64,000 bases of DNA from DAIDKA01 sp036267975 (GTDB lineage: Bacteria > Pseudomonadota > Gammaproteobacteria > Steroidobacterales > Steroidobacteraceae): positions 31,099-95,098 of the forward strand of contig DATAVA010000018.1 in the NCBI GenBank assembly GCA_036267975.1, given 5' to 3'. Positions 24,871 to 34,221 of the stretch are shown here, piece by piece (the stretch's first letter is position 1; every line of letters starts with the position of its first letter). Below the pieces are notes generated by a model that saw only the letters and a list, made by a program, of their open reading frames with translations, was not told the DNA's origin and did no database searches. A program made the translations under genes and the position numbers.

Positions 24871-26573
24871 GGGGGAGCCTCGTGCCGACCGCGCAGTAAT
24901 GACTCGGGATGCCGCTCCAGGAAATCGGCCAGTTCACGGATGGAGCGGGCCGCCTCGCTGACCTGCTGCAGCAGGGCCGGCAGCTGAGTCGCGAGGGCAC
25001 CATCCGGCCCAAGCGTACTGCCGGCGGATTGCGCCGCGCTCTGCGCGGCATCCGCCGTCGCCCGCAGGCTCGCGAGCAACGGTTTGATCTGCGGCTGAGC
25101 ATCGCGGGTGATCTGTTCCAGATGGCTCAGCGTAGTGTCCAGATTCTTGATCGCATTGCCGAGCGCAGGTCCGGCAGTGGCCTGGTCGATATGCTTCAGC
25201 GTGCCTTGCAGACTCTGCAGGATGCCGTCGATATCCGCGCCATGCGTGGTTGGGAACTCCGGCGTTGGCACACTCAGATCGAGGTTCGCCGCCGGCGCCT
25301 CGTGCATGATGTCCAGGGCGATCACCTTCTGACCGGTCAGCAGGTTCGCGGTGATCAATTGCGCCCGCAGTCCGCGCGCAACCAGTCGCGCGAGGCCCGC
25401 GCGTACCGCGGCCGTCTGGGTCGCAGCAGACAGCGGCGCGACGCCCGCCAGCTGCACTACGCTCGGATCGATGCTCATGCTGGCGGCCTCATAAAGATTG
25501 CCGCTGGCAGGGTCGTAGACCAGCTTCGCCGCCGTGACATTGCCGACCTCCACCCCGCGCAACTGTACTGCTGTGCCGGACTGCAGGCCGGCCGCCGATT
25601 CATCAAAGCGCAGGGTGTAAGTCAGGCGCGGGCCGGCGTGATTGCGCAGTGCGACCGCCTCACTGTCGTAGAGGGGGTAGACCTTGTCTGCGGCCGCCTC
25701 CGGAGCTGATCGGGCCGTGACCGGCAACTGTTTCCCGGCGGCCTGCTGCGCGATGGCCTGCCCGACGGATTTCGTCGGCAATGCAACGCCCGGCGGCAGC
25801 GGGGTATCGAAGCCAATGGCGCCAGTGATGAGCTGCTGCAGGGAATTCAGGCGCACGCGCACGCCCTGCGGGCCGGCGGAGACATCGATCGCACTGGCAT
25901 CCCAGAAGCGCGTGTCATCGTGAACGAGCGCATCGTAGGGCGCCCTGACGAAGGCATAGACATTCACATGCCGGCCGTCTGCATCCAGCGCATAGCCTTC
26001 GACCTGGCCAACCTGCACTCCTCGATAATTGACCGGCGTGCCGGGTCCGATCGCACCGAGTTCATCTTCAGTGAGGGTAAAGGCGCGTCCCGGAGTGTCC
26101 GGCTGCAGCAGCGGCGGATCCTCCAGACCGACGAAGTCGCGCTGCGTCACGCCGTCACCGGGATACATCTCGATATAGGCCCCGGATACGAGGGTATTCA
26201 GACCGGAGATGCCGCTGGTTCCGACCCGGGGCGTGACGATCCAGAAACGCGTGCTGGCGGTCAGATGCTTGCCGACCTCCCGCGTCATGCGCGCATGCAC
26301 GATCACTTCGGACAGGTCCGGCGACAGTTCAAAGGATTCAACGGTGCCGACACGCACGCCCTTGTGGCGGATCTCGGTCTCACCGGCCGTCAGGCCTTCA
26401 GCGCTGGTGAACCGGATGGTGATCGCCGGACCGCGTTGTATCAGCGTATGCCAGCTCAGCCACGCGACGACCGCCACCGCGAACACCGGTGCCAGCCACA
26501 CGACACTCAGGCGGCGCCGGACCCGTTGCGCCTGTGGGGCAGATTCCGCAGGTTCCGGCTGCTCCTCGGTCAT
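24867..26573 (-). CDS. pqiB: PqiB, MCE-domain intermembrane lipid-transport protein
   Basis: 568 aa (E. coli 546). One N-terminal helix (SVVWLAPVFAVAVVAWLSW) is followed by three MCE domains, starting near ITIRFTSAEGLTAGETEI, TPVNYRGVQVGQVEGYAL and SGTAVQLRGVEVGNVTAA. A long C-terminal helix with LKHIDQATAGPALGNAIKNL-type heptads follows. Such helices form the needle through the periplasm, with PqiA in the inner and PqiC in the outer membrane. The start at 26573 overlaps the pqiA stop; in-frame residues upstream lie within pqiA and are unlikely to be translated. Confidence 0.93.
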   Translation of the reverse strand: MTEEQPEPAESAPQAQRVRRRLSVVWLAPVFAVAVVAWLSWHTLIQRGPAITIRFTSAEGLTAGETEIRHKGVRVGTVESFELSPDLSEVIVHARMTREVGKHLTASTRFWIVTPRVGTSGISGLNTLVSGAYIEMYPGDGVTQRDFVGLEDPPLLQPDTPGRAFTLTEDELGAIGPGTPVNYRGVQVGQVEGYALDADGRHVNVYAFVRAPYDALVHDDTRFWDASAIDVSAGPQGVRVRLNSLQQLITGAIGFDTPLPPGVALPTKSVGQAIAQQAAGKQLPVTARSAPEAAADKVYPLYDSEAVALRNHAGPRLTYTLRFDESAAGLQSGTAVQLRGVEVGNVTAAKLVYDPASGNLYEAASMSIDPSVVQLAGVAPLSAATQTAAVRAGLARLVARGLRAQLITANLLTGQKVIALDIMHEAPAANLDLSVPTPEFPTTHGADIDGILQSLQGTLKHIDQATAGPALGNAIKNLDTTLSHLEQITRDAQPQIKPLLASLRATADAAQSAAQSAGSTLGPDGALATQLPALLQQVSEAARSIRELADFLERHPESLLRGRHEAPP

Positions 26574-27664
26574 GTGCGCGGCTCGGGCGGGTGCCTGAGG
26601 TTGCGCCACATGAGGCGCGGATCGAAGCACTGCGCGGCGATCATGGTGATGAGAACCACTCCGGCAAAGGCGAGCGCGCCGCTTTCGGGTCGCACCCGCT
26701 CCAGGGCCCCGAATTGTACGAGCGCACCGAGTATCGAAATCATGAAGACATCAATATTGGACCAGCGACCAATGGTGTCGATCAAGCGATATATGCGGGT
26801 GCGTTGCCGCAACTGATGCGGGGAGCGCCGTCCGGTCTGCCACAGCAGCCATGCGAGCCCGAACAACTTCGCCAGCGGCACCACCACGCTGGCCATGAAC
26901 ACAATGACCGCCAGCGGCCACAGGTCATAGTGCACCAATTCCAGCACGCCGCCCAGAATGGTGTCCTTTTCGATGCTGCCATATCGTTCGATCTGCAGCA
27001 CGGGCAGCACATTGGCCGGGATGTACAGCACCAGTCCGGCAATCACCAGGGCGGTGGTGGCCTGAAGCGAGCGATTGGTCGGGCGCAGCTGCTTCTTGGT
27101 ATGCAGCGGTGGATCACCGCGCAGCGCCAGTGATCCGAGCAGCAGCAGCGCGGAGCCTGCCAGGCACCAGCCGCCGATATCAATGTTCACGGTGGCGACC
27201 GCCTGGATGCGTGAATAGGCCACGCAGCCGCCGACCACGAAGACTTCCAGCATCAGCCAGCGTCGCAGCTGATGCGCCAGCGCGCGTAAGTCATCGCGGT
27301 TCGCGCTGGGCACGGCCTGCGCCAGGGTCAGCATCATGAACGCACTGGGGATCGCGAGCATCAGCAGGACCAGCAGTACTGACAGCGGCGGATATCCGGC
27401 GCGCCATAACCGGACGGCGCATTCGACCAGATTGGCGCTATGGCTGGCACCGCCGGCCGAAACCGTGAGCAGGGGCGCGAGACACCCCGGTATCCAGAAC
27501 AGCAGTGCGCCCAGAATCAGGGCAAACGCGGCGCTGGCCTGAGCGTTGGGTACCTTGAGCAGGCGCAGACACCGCGTGCAGCGCGCCTCCTCGTTCGCAG
27601 CCAGTGCCGGCAGCGCCTGCTCGAGGTTGCAGTCAGGGCAGGCGACGCGTTCGCGGGCGGTCAC
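26570..27664 (-). CDS. pqiA: PqiA-family inner-membrane protein
   Basis: 364-aa polytopic protein, shorter than E. coli PqiA (417). An N-terminal zinc ribbon is seen (CPDCNLEQAL and CTRCLRLL, residues 9-39). Two PqiA membrane halves follow, the second with LVIAGLVLYIPANVLPVL, SIEKDTILGGV and RWSNIDVFMISILGALVQFG, all family hallmarks. The second half lacks its own zinc ribbon, which accounts for the shorter length. The start is GTG with a weak SD. It lies 29 bp behind the ferredoxin-NADP reductase gene in the same direction. Confidence 0.91.
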   Translation of the reverse strand: MTARERVACPDCNLEQALPALAANEEARCTRCLRLLKVPNAQASAAFALILGALLFWIPGCLAPLLTVSAGGASHSANLVECAVRLWRAGYPPLSVLLVLLMLAIPSAFMMLTLAQAVPSANRDDLRALAHQLRRWLMLEVFVVGGCVAYSRIQAVATVNIDIGGWCLAGSALLLLGSLALRGDPPLHTKKQLRPTNRSLQATTALVIAGLVLYIPANVLPVLQIERYGSIEKDTILGGVLELVHYDLWPLAVIVFMASVVVPLAKLFGLAWLLWQTGRRSPHQLRQRTRIYRLIDTIGRWSNIDVFMISILGALVQFGALERVRPESGALAFAGVVLITMIAAQCFDPRLMWRNLRHPPEPRT

Positions 27665-27693
27665 GAGCGGCCTGCGCAGCGTGCCGGGCGCGT

Positions 27694-28794
27694 TCAGGCG
27701 CTGTGGCGGGCGCCCGAGTCACCCGCAGCACCGTCAGCGACTTCGCCGCTCACGCCCAGTCGCTTTTGCAGCAGCGGACTGGTCGTCGTGTACTGCAGGT
27801 GGATCTTCTCGCCGGGGCGCATGTGCTCCTTGACTGCGAATGCGGCCAGGGCCGCCTCATGGAAGCCGGATAGAATCAGCTTCTTCTTGCCGGGGTAGTC
27901 GTTGATATCGCCGACGGCGTAGATGCCCGGAATGTTGGTCTGGAAACGGTGGGTGTCCACGGCAATGGTGCGCCGGTGCACCGTCAGGCCCCACTCCGCG
28001 ATCGGTCCAAGTTTCGGCGACAGGCCCCAGAACACCAGCACCTGATCGGTGGCGACGGTGCGCGTTACCCCGTCGCGCGCGGTGACGCGCACGCCCGTGA
28101 GCTTACCGTCCTGTTCGACGATGGACTGCACCTGGCCTTCGATGAAGTCGAGACGACCTTCCTCCACCAGGCCCATCATGCGCTCGACCGATGCCGGTGC
28201 GCCGCGGAATTCGGCGCGCCGATGGACCAGTACGACGCTGCGTGCGCGCTCGACGAGTTCGATGGTCCAGTCGAGCGCGGAATCGCCGCCACCGAAGATC
28301 ACCAGGTCCTTGTCATGGAAGTGGGCCGCGTCCTTGACGCGGTAATGCACGCTGTGACCTTCGTGCCGGTCGCTGCCGTCAACGCTTAGCCGGCGTGGCT
28401 GGAACGATCCCACGCCGCCGGCAACGATCACCGCTCCGGCATCAAAGCGGGTGCCGCGGCTGGTGGCCACATCGAAGCGGCCGTCAGCACGCGGCTTCAC
28501 TTCGGTGACTTCCTGGCCGAGGTGGTAACCGGGGTTGAAGGGTTTGATCTGTTCCTGCAGGCGCTCGATCAGTTCGCGCGCGGTGCACACCGGAATCGCC
28601 GGGATGTCGTAGATCGGCTTATCCGGGTACAGCTCGGTGCACTGTCCACCGACCTGCGGCAGGGAGTCCACCAGTTCGGCCTTCATGCCGAGCAGGCCCA
28701 GCTCAAATACCTGAAACAGGCCGCAGGGGCCGGCACCGACGATGACCACGTCTGTGACGACGGCCAGTTTGGATCGATCAAGCGACAAGGACAT
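27694..28794 (-). CDS. Ferredoxin/flavodoxin-NADP reductase, thioredoxin-reductase-like (YumC type)
   Basis: 366-aa FAD/NADPH oxidoreductase lacking the CxxC of true thioredoxin reductase. The FAD site is VIVGAGPCGLFQVFELGLLG (14-33), the next segment is LPQVGGQCTELYPDKPIYDIP, the NADPH site is VIFGGGDSALDW, and the FAD-closing motif is IYAVGDINDYPGK. It moves electrons between NADPH and ferredoxin or flavodoxin. The start at 28794 has GGAGA in front and overlaps the end of cysK by 17 nt. The sulfur-operon context suggests a ferredoxin-dependent sulfite reductase as the user (inference). Confidence 0.92.
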   Translation of the reverse strand: MSLSLDRSKLAVVTDVVIVGAGPCGLFQVFELGLLGMKAELVDSLPQVGGQCTELYPDKPIYDIPAIPVCTARELIERLQEQIKPFNPGYHLGQEVTEVKPRADGRFDVATSRGTRFDAGAVIVAGGVGSFQPRRLSVDGSDRHEGHSVHYRVKDAAHFHDKDLVIFGGGDSALDWTIELVERARSVVLVHRRAEFRGAPASVERMMGLVEEGRLDFIEGQVQSIVEQDGKLTGVRVTARDGVTRTVATDQVLVFWGLSPKLGPIAEWGLTVHRRTIAVDTHRFQTNIPGIYAVGDINDYPGKKKLILSGFHEAALAAFAVKEHMRPGEKIHLQYTTTSPLLQKRLGVSGEVADGAAGDSGARHSA

Positions 28795-29809
28795 TCTCCA
28801 TATGTATGGGCTCGTGTTTGCGCGGGGCCACGGCATGCGCTGCCAGGCCCTTCTGCTCAAGCCATTCGCGATTGAAAAGACGGGATTGATACTTCGCGCC
28901 GCCATCGCACAGCACGGTCACGACGGTATGGCCGGGACCCAGATCGCGCGCGACCCGAACCGCCGCGGCGACGTTGATGCCGCTGGTGCTGCCGACGAAA
29001 AGGCCCTCTTCGCGCAGCAGGCGATAGACGTAATGCACGGTATCGCCATCCTCGATGTGCACGGCGTCATCCAGCGGTGCGTCCTTGAAGTTGGCGGTGA
29101 TGCGGGCGATGCCGATGCCTTCGGTGATCGAGCCGCTGCCGGTGGATTTGAGCGTGCCATTGCGCACGAATTCGTACAGGCTGCTGCCGGGCGGATCGGC
29201 CAGCACGCAGCGCACCGCGGGCTTGCGGCTCTTCAGATATTCGGCAGTGCCGGCGAGCGTGCCGCCGGTGCCGCTGGCGGCCACGAAGGCATCGACCTTG
29301 CCATTGGTCTGTTCCCAGATCTCCGGCCCCGTGGTCGTCAGATGCGCGTGGCGATTGATCGGATTGTCGAATTGATTGGCCCAGATCGCGTTGCGCAATG
29401 AGCCTGCGAGTCGCTGCGAGACTTTCTGATACTGGTTCGGATTGCTGTAGGGAACCGCCGGAACCTTGTAGAGCTCGGCGCCCAGCATCTCGAGCAGGCG
29501 GTACTTCTCAGGCGACTGGTTGTCCGGCATCACGATGATGCAGCGATAGCCGCGTTCGTTGCAGACATGCGCGAGGCCGATGCCAGTATTGCCGGCAGTA
29601 CCCTCGACCACACTGCCACCCGGGCGCAGTTCACCGCGCTGTTCGGCATCCATGACGATGGCGCGCGCCGCGCGATCCTTGACCGAGCCGCCCGGGTTCA
29701 TGAACTCGGCCTTGCCGAGTATCTCGCAGCCGGTCTCCTCGCTGACGCCGCGCAACCGGATCAGCGGCGTATTGCCGACCGTACCGGCGAAGCCGTTGGT
29801 GATTCCCAT
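28778..29809 (-). CDS. cysK: Cysteine synthase A (O-acetylserine sulfhydrylase), PLP-dependent
   Basis: Makes cysteine from O-acetylserine and sulfide. The PLP-lysine motif is NPGGSVKDRAA (around 38-48), the substrate loop EGTAGNTGIGLA, the phosphate cup SGTGGTLAG and the C-terminal segment GSTSGINVAAA. At 343 aa it is longer than E. coli CysK (323) and resembles the longer bacterial CysK forms; cystathionine beta-synthase activity cannot be excluded by sequence alone. It is 24 bp behind cysG and overlaps the reductase gene that follows. Confidence 0.9.
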   Translation of the reverse strand: MGITNGFAGTVGNTPLIRLRGVSEETGCEILGKAEFMNPGGSVKDRAARAIVMDAEQRGELRPGGSVVEGTAGNTGIGLAHVCNERGYRCIIVMPDNQSPEKYRLLEMLGAELYKVPAVPYSNPNQYQKVSQRLAGSLRNAIWANQFDNPINRHAHLTTTGPEIWEQTNGKVDAFVAASGTGGTLAGTAEYLKSRKPAVRCVLADPPGSSLYEFVRNGTLKSTGSGSITEGIGIARITANFKDAPLDDAVHIEDGDTVHYVYRLLREEGLFVGSTSGINVAAAVRVARDLGPGHTVVTVLCDGGAKYQSRLFNREWLEQKGLAAHAVAPRKHEPIHMENVLVA

Positions 29810-29833
29810 AAGAATGTGATGCTCCGGGTGGGC

Positions 29834-31255
29834 CTATGCCACACCCTCCAGGCAGGGCTCCAGGCTCGCGAGCGCCTGTTGTTGTACGACGCGGGTGACC
29901 TCACCCACGAATAGCAGCGCTGGCGCCGCGAAGCCGCCCGTGCGCGCCGTTTCGGCGATATCGGCCAGTGTGCCATGCACCACGCGCTGCGTGGGCAGCG
30001 TCGCCTGCGCGATCAGCGCCACGGGCCGATCGGGCGGGGCGCCGGCCTTGCGCAGGCGCTCGGTCAGGCCTGATAGCTGGGCCATGGCCATATAAAAGAC
30101 GACGGTGTGACCCGAGCGCGCCAGGGCGGGCCAGTCCAGCGTATCCGCCACCGCCACATGGCCGGGTGCGAAGGTCACCGACTGGGATACCTCGCGTAAC
30201 GTGAGCGGGATCTGGGCCGATGCGGCGGCCCCCAGTGCCGAGGTAATGCCCGGCACGACCGTCACGGGAATGCCATGGCGCACGACGGCGGCGATCTCCT
30301 CCCCGCCACGTCCGAACACGAGCGGATCACCGCCCTTCAGGCGTGCCACCTTCAGTCCGCGCTGGGCGTGGCTGATCAGCATGTCGTTGATCCGCTCCTG
30401 CGCAAGCGTCGAATCACCCACGTCCTTGCCGACGAAAATCCGCGTCGCCTCGCGGCGCGCCCGCTCCAGTATCGCCGGTGCGACCAGCCGGTCGTACAGC
30501 AGCACATCAGCCTGCTGCAGCAATTGCAGCGCGCGCAACGTGAGCAGGTCCGGATCCCCGGGGCCGGCACCGATCAGGTACACCTCGCCCAGCGCGACCC
30601 CGTCCTTGCGCGTGGCGAACGTCTGCAATTCCGCGTCGAAAGTGCGATAGGCAGCCGCTTCATCCTGCGTCAGCTTTTCCAGATTCGAGGCGGCACCGAA
30701 GAAGCGCTCCCAGAACGGACGGCGCAGCGCCGGTTGCAGCACGCTGTTGACCCGCTCGCGCTGCGCGCCGGCGAAGCGGGCGAGGGCGCCCAGTCGTTCC
30801 GGCAGCAGCGCCTCGATCTGTTCGCGCACCCGGCGCGCCAGCACCGGGGTCGTTCCGGCCGAACTGACCGCCACGATCACCGGTGAGCGGTCCACGATGG
30901 CCGGCAGGATGAAATCGGAAGTGTCGGCATCGTCGGCCACGTTGACGGGGACGCCGCGGGCGCGGGCCGCCTGGGAGACCTGCGCATTGACCGCATCCGA
31001 ATCCGTGGCCGAGATGACCAGCGCCGCACCCTCGAGGTGATGGTCCGCAAATGCTGCGCGGTGATGCGACATTCGAGCGTCGGCGGCGTGCAGCCGCAGC
31101 AGCGCCTCGGTCGCGGCGGCCAGCTCAGGGGCAACCAGCTGCACCCGCGCCCCGCACTTCAGCAGCAGTTCGGCCTTGCGTGCAGCGACGGCACCGCCGC
31201 CAATGACGACTGCAAGCCGGTCCTGCACCCGCAGAAATATCGGCAGGTAGTCCAT
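29834..31255 (-). CDS. cysG: Siroheme synthase CysG (trifunctional)
   Basis: 473-aa fusion that converts uroporphyrinogen III to siroheme, the cofactor of sulfite and nitrite reductases. The N-terminal NAD-dependent dehydrogenase/ferrochelatase domain has VVIGGGAVAARKAELLL (around 15-31). The C-terminal SAM-dependent uroporphyrinogen methyltransferase has YLIGAGPGDPDLLTLRA (around 226-242), VARLKGGDPLVFGRGGEE and VVPGITSALGAAA. Between them is the dimerisation region. Position in a cys gene run supports service to sulfite reductase. Confidence 0.95.
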   Translation of the reverse strand: MDYLPIFLRVQDRLAVVIGGGAVAARKAELLLKCGARVQLVAPELAAATEALLRLHAADARMSHHRAAFADHHLEGAALVISATDSDAVNAQVSQAARARGVPVNVADDADTSDFILPAIVDRSPVIVAVSSAGTTPVLARRVREQIEALLPERLGALARFAGAQRERVNSVLQPALRRPFWERFFGAASNLEKLTQDEAAAYRTFDAELQTFATRKDGVALGEVYLIGAGPGDPDLLTLRALQLLQQADVLLYDRLVAPAILERARREATRIFVGKDVGDSTLAQERINDMLISHAQRGLKVARLKGGDPLVFGRGGEEIAAVVRHGIPVTVVPGITSALGAAASAQIPLTLREVSQSVTFAPGHVAVADTLDWPALARSGHTVVFYMAMAQLSGLTERLRKAGAPPDRPVALIAQATLPTQRVVHGTLADIAETARTGGFAAPALLFVGEVTRVVQQQALASLEPCLEGVA

Positions 31256-31288
31256 GGGGTGTCATTCAGGTTCAGGACCTGGCCCTTG

Positions 31289-32032
31289 TCAACCCTGGGC
31301 CGCGGCACCGGTGGTGGCAGTGCGCGGCGCGACACGCGCCTGCGGGTGCAGGCCACACTCGCGTTGCTCGGGCTGCTCCCACCACCAGCGACCGGCGCGA
31401 TGGTCCTCGCCCGGCATGATCGCCCGGGTGCAGGGCGCGCAGCCAATGCTGGGATAGCCCTTCTCATGCAGACTGTTGAACGGCAGATGGCGCGCACGGA
31501 TGTAGGCCCAGACCTGCTCCTCGGTCCAATCGAGCAGCGGGCTGAGCTTGTACAGGCCGTTCTGCGCATCCCATTCGATCGCTGCGCCTTCGGCACGGGT
31601 CTTCGACTGTTCGCGACGCACCCCGGTGACCCACGCGTCGTAGCCGCCCACGAATTTCTTGAACGGCACTACCTTGCGCACCGCGCAGCAGGCACTGCGC
31701 GCCTCGGTGCTGTCGAAGAAGCCATTGATACCCTGGTGCGTCACCAGGTTCGACACATCCTCGGCATCCGGATAGATGACGCGGATCTTGTTGTGATAGC
31801 GACGCTGCAGCTTGGCGAGCAGCTCGTAGGTTTCCTCGTGCAACCGGCCTGTATCGATACTGACGATATCGATCTGCGGCACACTGTTGCAGATGATGTC
31901 CGTCAGCACCATCGCCTCGGCGCCGAGACTGTTGGCGTATACCAGCCGGCCGTACTTCTGTACGGCAGCGGCCAGGAAGTCGCGGACCTGAGCGGCCTTG
32001 GATTCCAGTTCGAGGGTCAATATCTGCGCCAT
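31289..32032 (-). CDS. cysH: Assimilatory adenylyl-sulfate (APS) reductase, [4Fe-4S] type
   Basis: 247 aa. Reduces activated sulfate to sulfite with thioredoxin or glutaredoxin. The cysteine pairs ACCAVRKV (around 121-128) and GCAPCTRA (around 202-209) ligate a [4Fe-4S] cluster. That marks the APS-using bacterial/plant type rather than the cluster-free PAPS reductase of enterics. The catalytic tail Cys is in ECGLHP. YANSLGAEAMVLTDI is the PP-loop region. The start at 32032 is chosen because the preceding in-frame residues do not match the family. It is divergent from cysB across 154 bp. Confidence 0.93.
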   Translation of the reverse strand: MAQILTLELESKAAQVRDFLAAAVQKYGRLVYANSLGAEAMVLTDIICNSVPQIDIVSIDTGRLHEETYELLAKLQRRYHNKIRVIYPDAEDVSNLVTHQGINGFFDSTEARSACCAVRKVVPFKKFVGGYDAWVTGVRREQSKTRAEGAAIEWDAQNGLYKLSPLLDWTEEQVWAYIRARHLPFNSLHEKGYPSIGCAPCTRAIMPGEDHRAGRWWWEQPEQRECGLHPQARVAPRTATTGAAAQG

Positions 32033-32133
32033 GGCAGCAACTTTACGGGTGACAATCCGGTAACAGAACGAATCATTGCTTCTGATGAGCTGCGTCGCGG
32101 TTATGTACCTGGGTCGCGAACATGCCGCGCGGT

Positions 32134-32139
32134 TATAAT
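32134..32139 (+). promoter_or_regulatory. Candidate -10 element of cysB
   Basis: A perfect TATAAT lies 47 bp upstream of the cysB ATG. The -35 region is poor (GC-rich), so activation by a regulator, or a different promoter, is possible. The shared cysH/cysB intergenic region is where CysB would be expected to bind. Confidence 0.45.
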
Positions 32140-32186
32140 GGGGTGACCGGGACATTACGGAAGGGTCTGAAAGGGGACGGGTTCTC

Positions 32187-33164
32187 ATGAAGTTGCACCA
32201 GCTGCGCTATCTCGCGGCCGTGGCCCAGAGCGGACTTAACATAACGGCTGCCGCCCAGAAATTGCACACCTCCCAGCCGGGGGTCAGTAAGCAGATCAAG
32301 CTGCTCGAGGATGAGCTGGGTTTCCAGATCTTCACGCGTGAAGGCCGCAATCTCACACGCATCACCCCGGCCGGTCAGCAGGTCATCGAGCGGGCATTGC
32401 AGATCCTCAAGGAGACCCAGGCCATCCGCGACCTGGCCACGGAGTTGCGTGATGAGGGTCGCGGCAGCCTGGCCATTGGCACCACCCATACGCAGGCGCG
32501 CTACGTGCTGCCCGAAGTGATCCAGAAGTTTCGGGCCAGCTATCCGGATGTGCGCCTGAACCTTCACCAGGGCACTTCGGAACAGATCGCTGAAATGGTT
32601 GCGCAGGACCGGATCGATTGCGCCATCAACACCGGTTCTGAGCATCTGTTCGGGGATCTCACCCTGTTGCCGTGCTACCGCTGGCACCGCGTCATCGTGG
32701 TGCCGCGAAATCACCCGCTGGCCGAGGTCGCCAAGCCGACTTTGAAGCAGCTGGGCGCGTATCCGTTGATCACCTATACCTTCAGCTTCAGTGGTCCGTC
32801 CTCCCTGCACCAGGCTTTCACCAAGGCCGGGCTGACGCCCGATGTCGCCATCACGGCGCGCGATTCGGATGTGATCAAGACGTACGTGCGCCTCGGGCTC
32901 GGCGTGGGGTTGGTCGCGCAGATGGCCGTGAACAGCCGTGAAGACGCGGACCTCGTATTCATGGACGCCTCGCACCTGTTCTCCAGCCATGTGACCTGGA
33001 TCGGCTTCCGGCGCGGCGTGCTGCTGCGCAAGTACATGTATGACTTCGTGCACCTGCTGGCGCCCCACCTCGATCGGCGGGTGGTCGATCGCGCGCATCG
33101 GATGACGAATGCCGAGGAGGTCGTGCAGCTGTTTGCAGACACGCAGTTGCCACAGTGGCAGTAG
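32187..33164 (+). CDS. cysB: LysR-family regulator CysB
   Basis: 325 aa, the length of CysB (324). The N-terminal winged HTH MKLHQLRYLAAVAQSGLNIT with AAQKLHTSQPGVSKQIKLLE is nearly diagnostic. The effector domain has the CysB-type sulfate/acetylserine pocket residues (GTTHTQARY, HQGTSEQIAEMV, TYTFSFSGPSS, ARDSDVIKTYV). It activates sulfate-assimilation genes when N- or O-acetylserine accumulates, so the divergent cysH-cysG-cysK run is the obvious target. Confidence 0.96.
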   Translation: MKLHQLRYLAAVAQSGLNITAAAQKLHTSQPGVSKQIKLLEDELGFQIFTREGRNLTRITPAGQQVIERALQILKETQAIRDLATELRDEGRGSLAIGTTHTQARYVLPEVIQKFRASYPDVRLNLHQGTSEQIAEMVAQDRIDCAINTGSEHLFGDLTLLPCYRWHRVIVVPRNHPLAEVAKPTLKQLGAYPLITYTFSFSGPSSLHQAFTKAGLTPDVAITARDSDVIKTYVRLGLGVGLVAQMAVNSREDADLVFMDASHLFSSHVTWIGFRRGVLLRKYMYDFVHLLAPHLDRRVVDRAHRMTNAEEVVQLFADTQLPQWQ

Positions 33165-33191
33165 TCCCCGCGCAGCGGCCGTGCTCCACGG

Positions 33192-33803
33192 TTACGGCGG
33201 GGCGAGTTTCAGCAGATCCTCGGGTGTGTCGATATCGATAGCCGCGCTTTGCAGCGGCACCCGGATGACCCGGTCGCCGCCGCGCTTCAACAGCGCTCGA
33301 GCGCCCGCATCGCCGCGCAGCGCACTGAGCGCGGCGAAGTCTTCGCGTGGAAAGATGGCGGGCACTCCGGCCGTGCCGGCGTAATGGGCGGCGACGATGC
33401 ACTGGGGCTGCCGGCGCCACGCGCCGACCAGCCGGCGCAGATCCTCCGCCGTGACGGCGGGCTGGTCCGTCAGCATCAGCAGGGCGGCATCGGCGGCCGC
33501 CGGAACGCGCGCGACGCCCGTGCGTACCGAGCTGCCCATGCCTTCGGCCCAATCGCGATTGATCACGATCGCCGCCGGCGTATGCCGCAACAGCGGCGCC
33601 AGTTCGGCTGCGTTGGCGCCCAATACCACGGTGACCGCCTGGCCTGCGATCTCCACGGCGCGCGAGACCGCCAGGTGCAGCAGTGGCCGGCCGTTGAGCC
33701 GCACCAGCTGCTTCGGGGAGCCGAACCGGGTCGAGGCGCCGGCCGCCAGCACGATCACATGCAGATTCAGGCCCGGGTCTGCTGCTTCTGCCGCCTCGTT
33801 CAT
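33192..33803 (-). CDS. Molybdopterin nucleotidyltransferase-like protein (MocA/NTP transferase)
   Basis: 203-aa GT-A-fold nucleotidyltransferase. The signature VIVLAAGASTRFGSPKQLV (around 16-34) is the MobA/MocA nucleotide-binding loop. LMLTDQPAVTAEDL (Mg-binding Asp) and GVPAIFPREDFAAL follow. MocA makes molybdopterin cytosine dinucleotide for xanthine-dehydrogenase-family enzymes, and the adjacent XdhC gene supports this choice over MobA. No Mo-enzyme structural gene is in the window. Its ATG overlaps the upstream 134-aa gene stop (ATGA). Confidence 0.85.
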   Translation of the reverse strand: MNEAAEAADPGLNLHVIVLAAGASTRFGSPKQLVRLNGRPLLHLAVSRAVEIAGQAVTVVLGANAAELAPLLRHTPAAIVINRDWAEGMGSSVRTGVARVPAAADAALLMLTDQPAVTAEDLRRLVGAWRRQPQCIVAAHYAGTAGVPAIFPREDFAALSALRGDAGARALLKRGGDRVIRVPLQSAAIDIDTPEDLLKLAPP

Positions 33804-34204
33804 GTCAGGCCTGTGGCAGCGCGCGCGGCGGCATACAACTGCCGCTCCTCAAGAATGGTGTCAGCGCTCAATCGGGCCGCCTGGCGCCAATGGCTGATCG
33901 GCAGCGTTGCGCCGGCCGCGCCATCCTGCGAATCGCTCCAGGCCTCGAGCAGCGCCAGCAGCCGCTCGGTCCGGACCTTGAACGAGCGCGCCGCGCCCGC
34001 ATCACCGGCGTCACTGGCGGCGGTGGCGCCGTCGGTCACGGCGCCAAGCTGATCGAGCAGCCGCCGGCCTGCCCACTCGATGTAGGCGCTGATGGGTCGC
34101 GCCACTTTGCCCACGCCGGCCTCGCGGCGCACGGCCAGCAGGATCTCGCGCAGGTGCGCGCGCTCGGCTGCGAGCTGCTGGCGGATGAAATCAGTCTCGT
34201 TCAT
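33800..34204 (-). CDS. Unrecognised 134-aa helical protein between xdhC and mocA
   Basis: No family recognised. The sequence is mostly helical, Ala/Arg-rich and soluble, without signal peptide or membrane segment. It opens MNETDFIRQQLAAERAHLRE and has a central KVRTERLLALLEAW stretch. It sits 17 bp after xdhC and overlaps mocA by 4 nt, so it is almost certainly co-translated with them. A part in Mo-cofactor enzyme maturation is inference from position only. Confidence 0.7.
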   Translation of the reverse strand: MNETDFIRQQLAAERAHLREILLAVRREAGVGKVARPISAYIEWAGRRLLDQLGAVTDGATAASDAGDAGAARSFKVRTERLLALLEAWSDSQDGAAGATLPISHWRQAARLSADTILEERQLYAAARAATGLT

Positions 34205-34221
34205 CGCGTGCCGGCCGTCCT

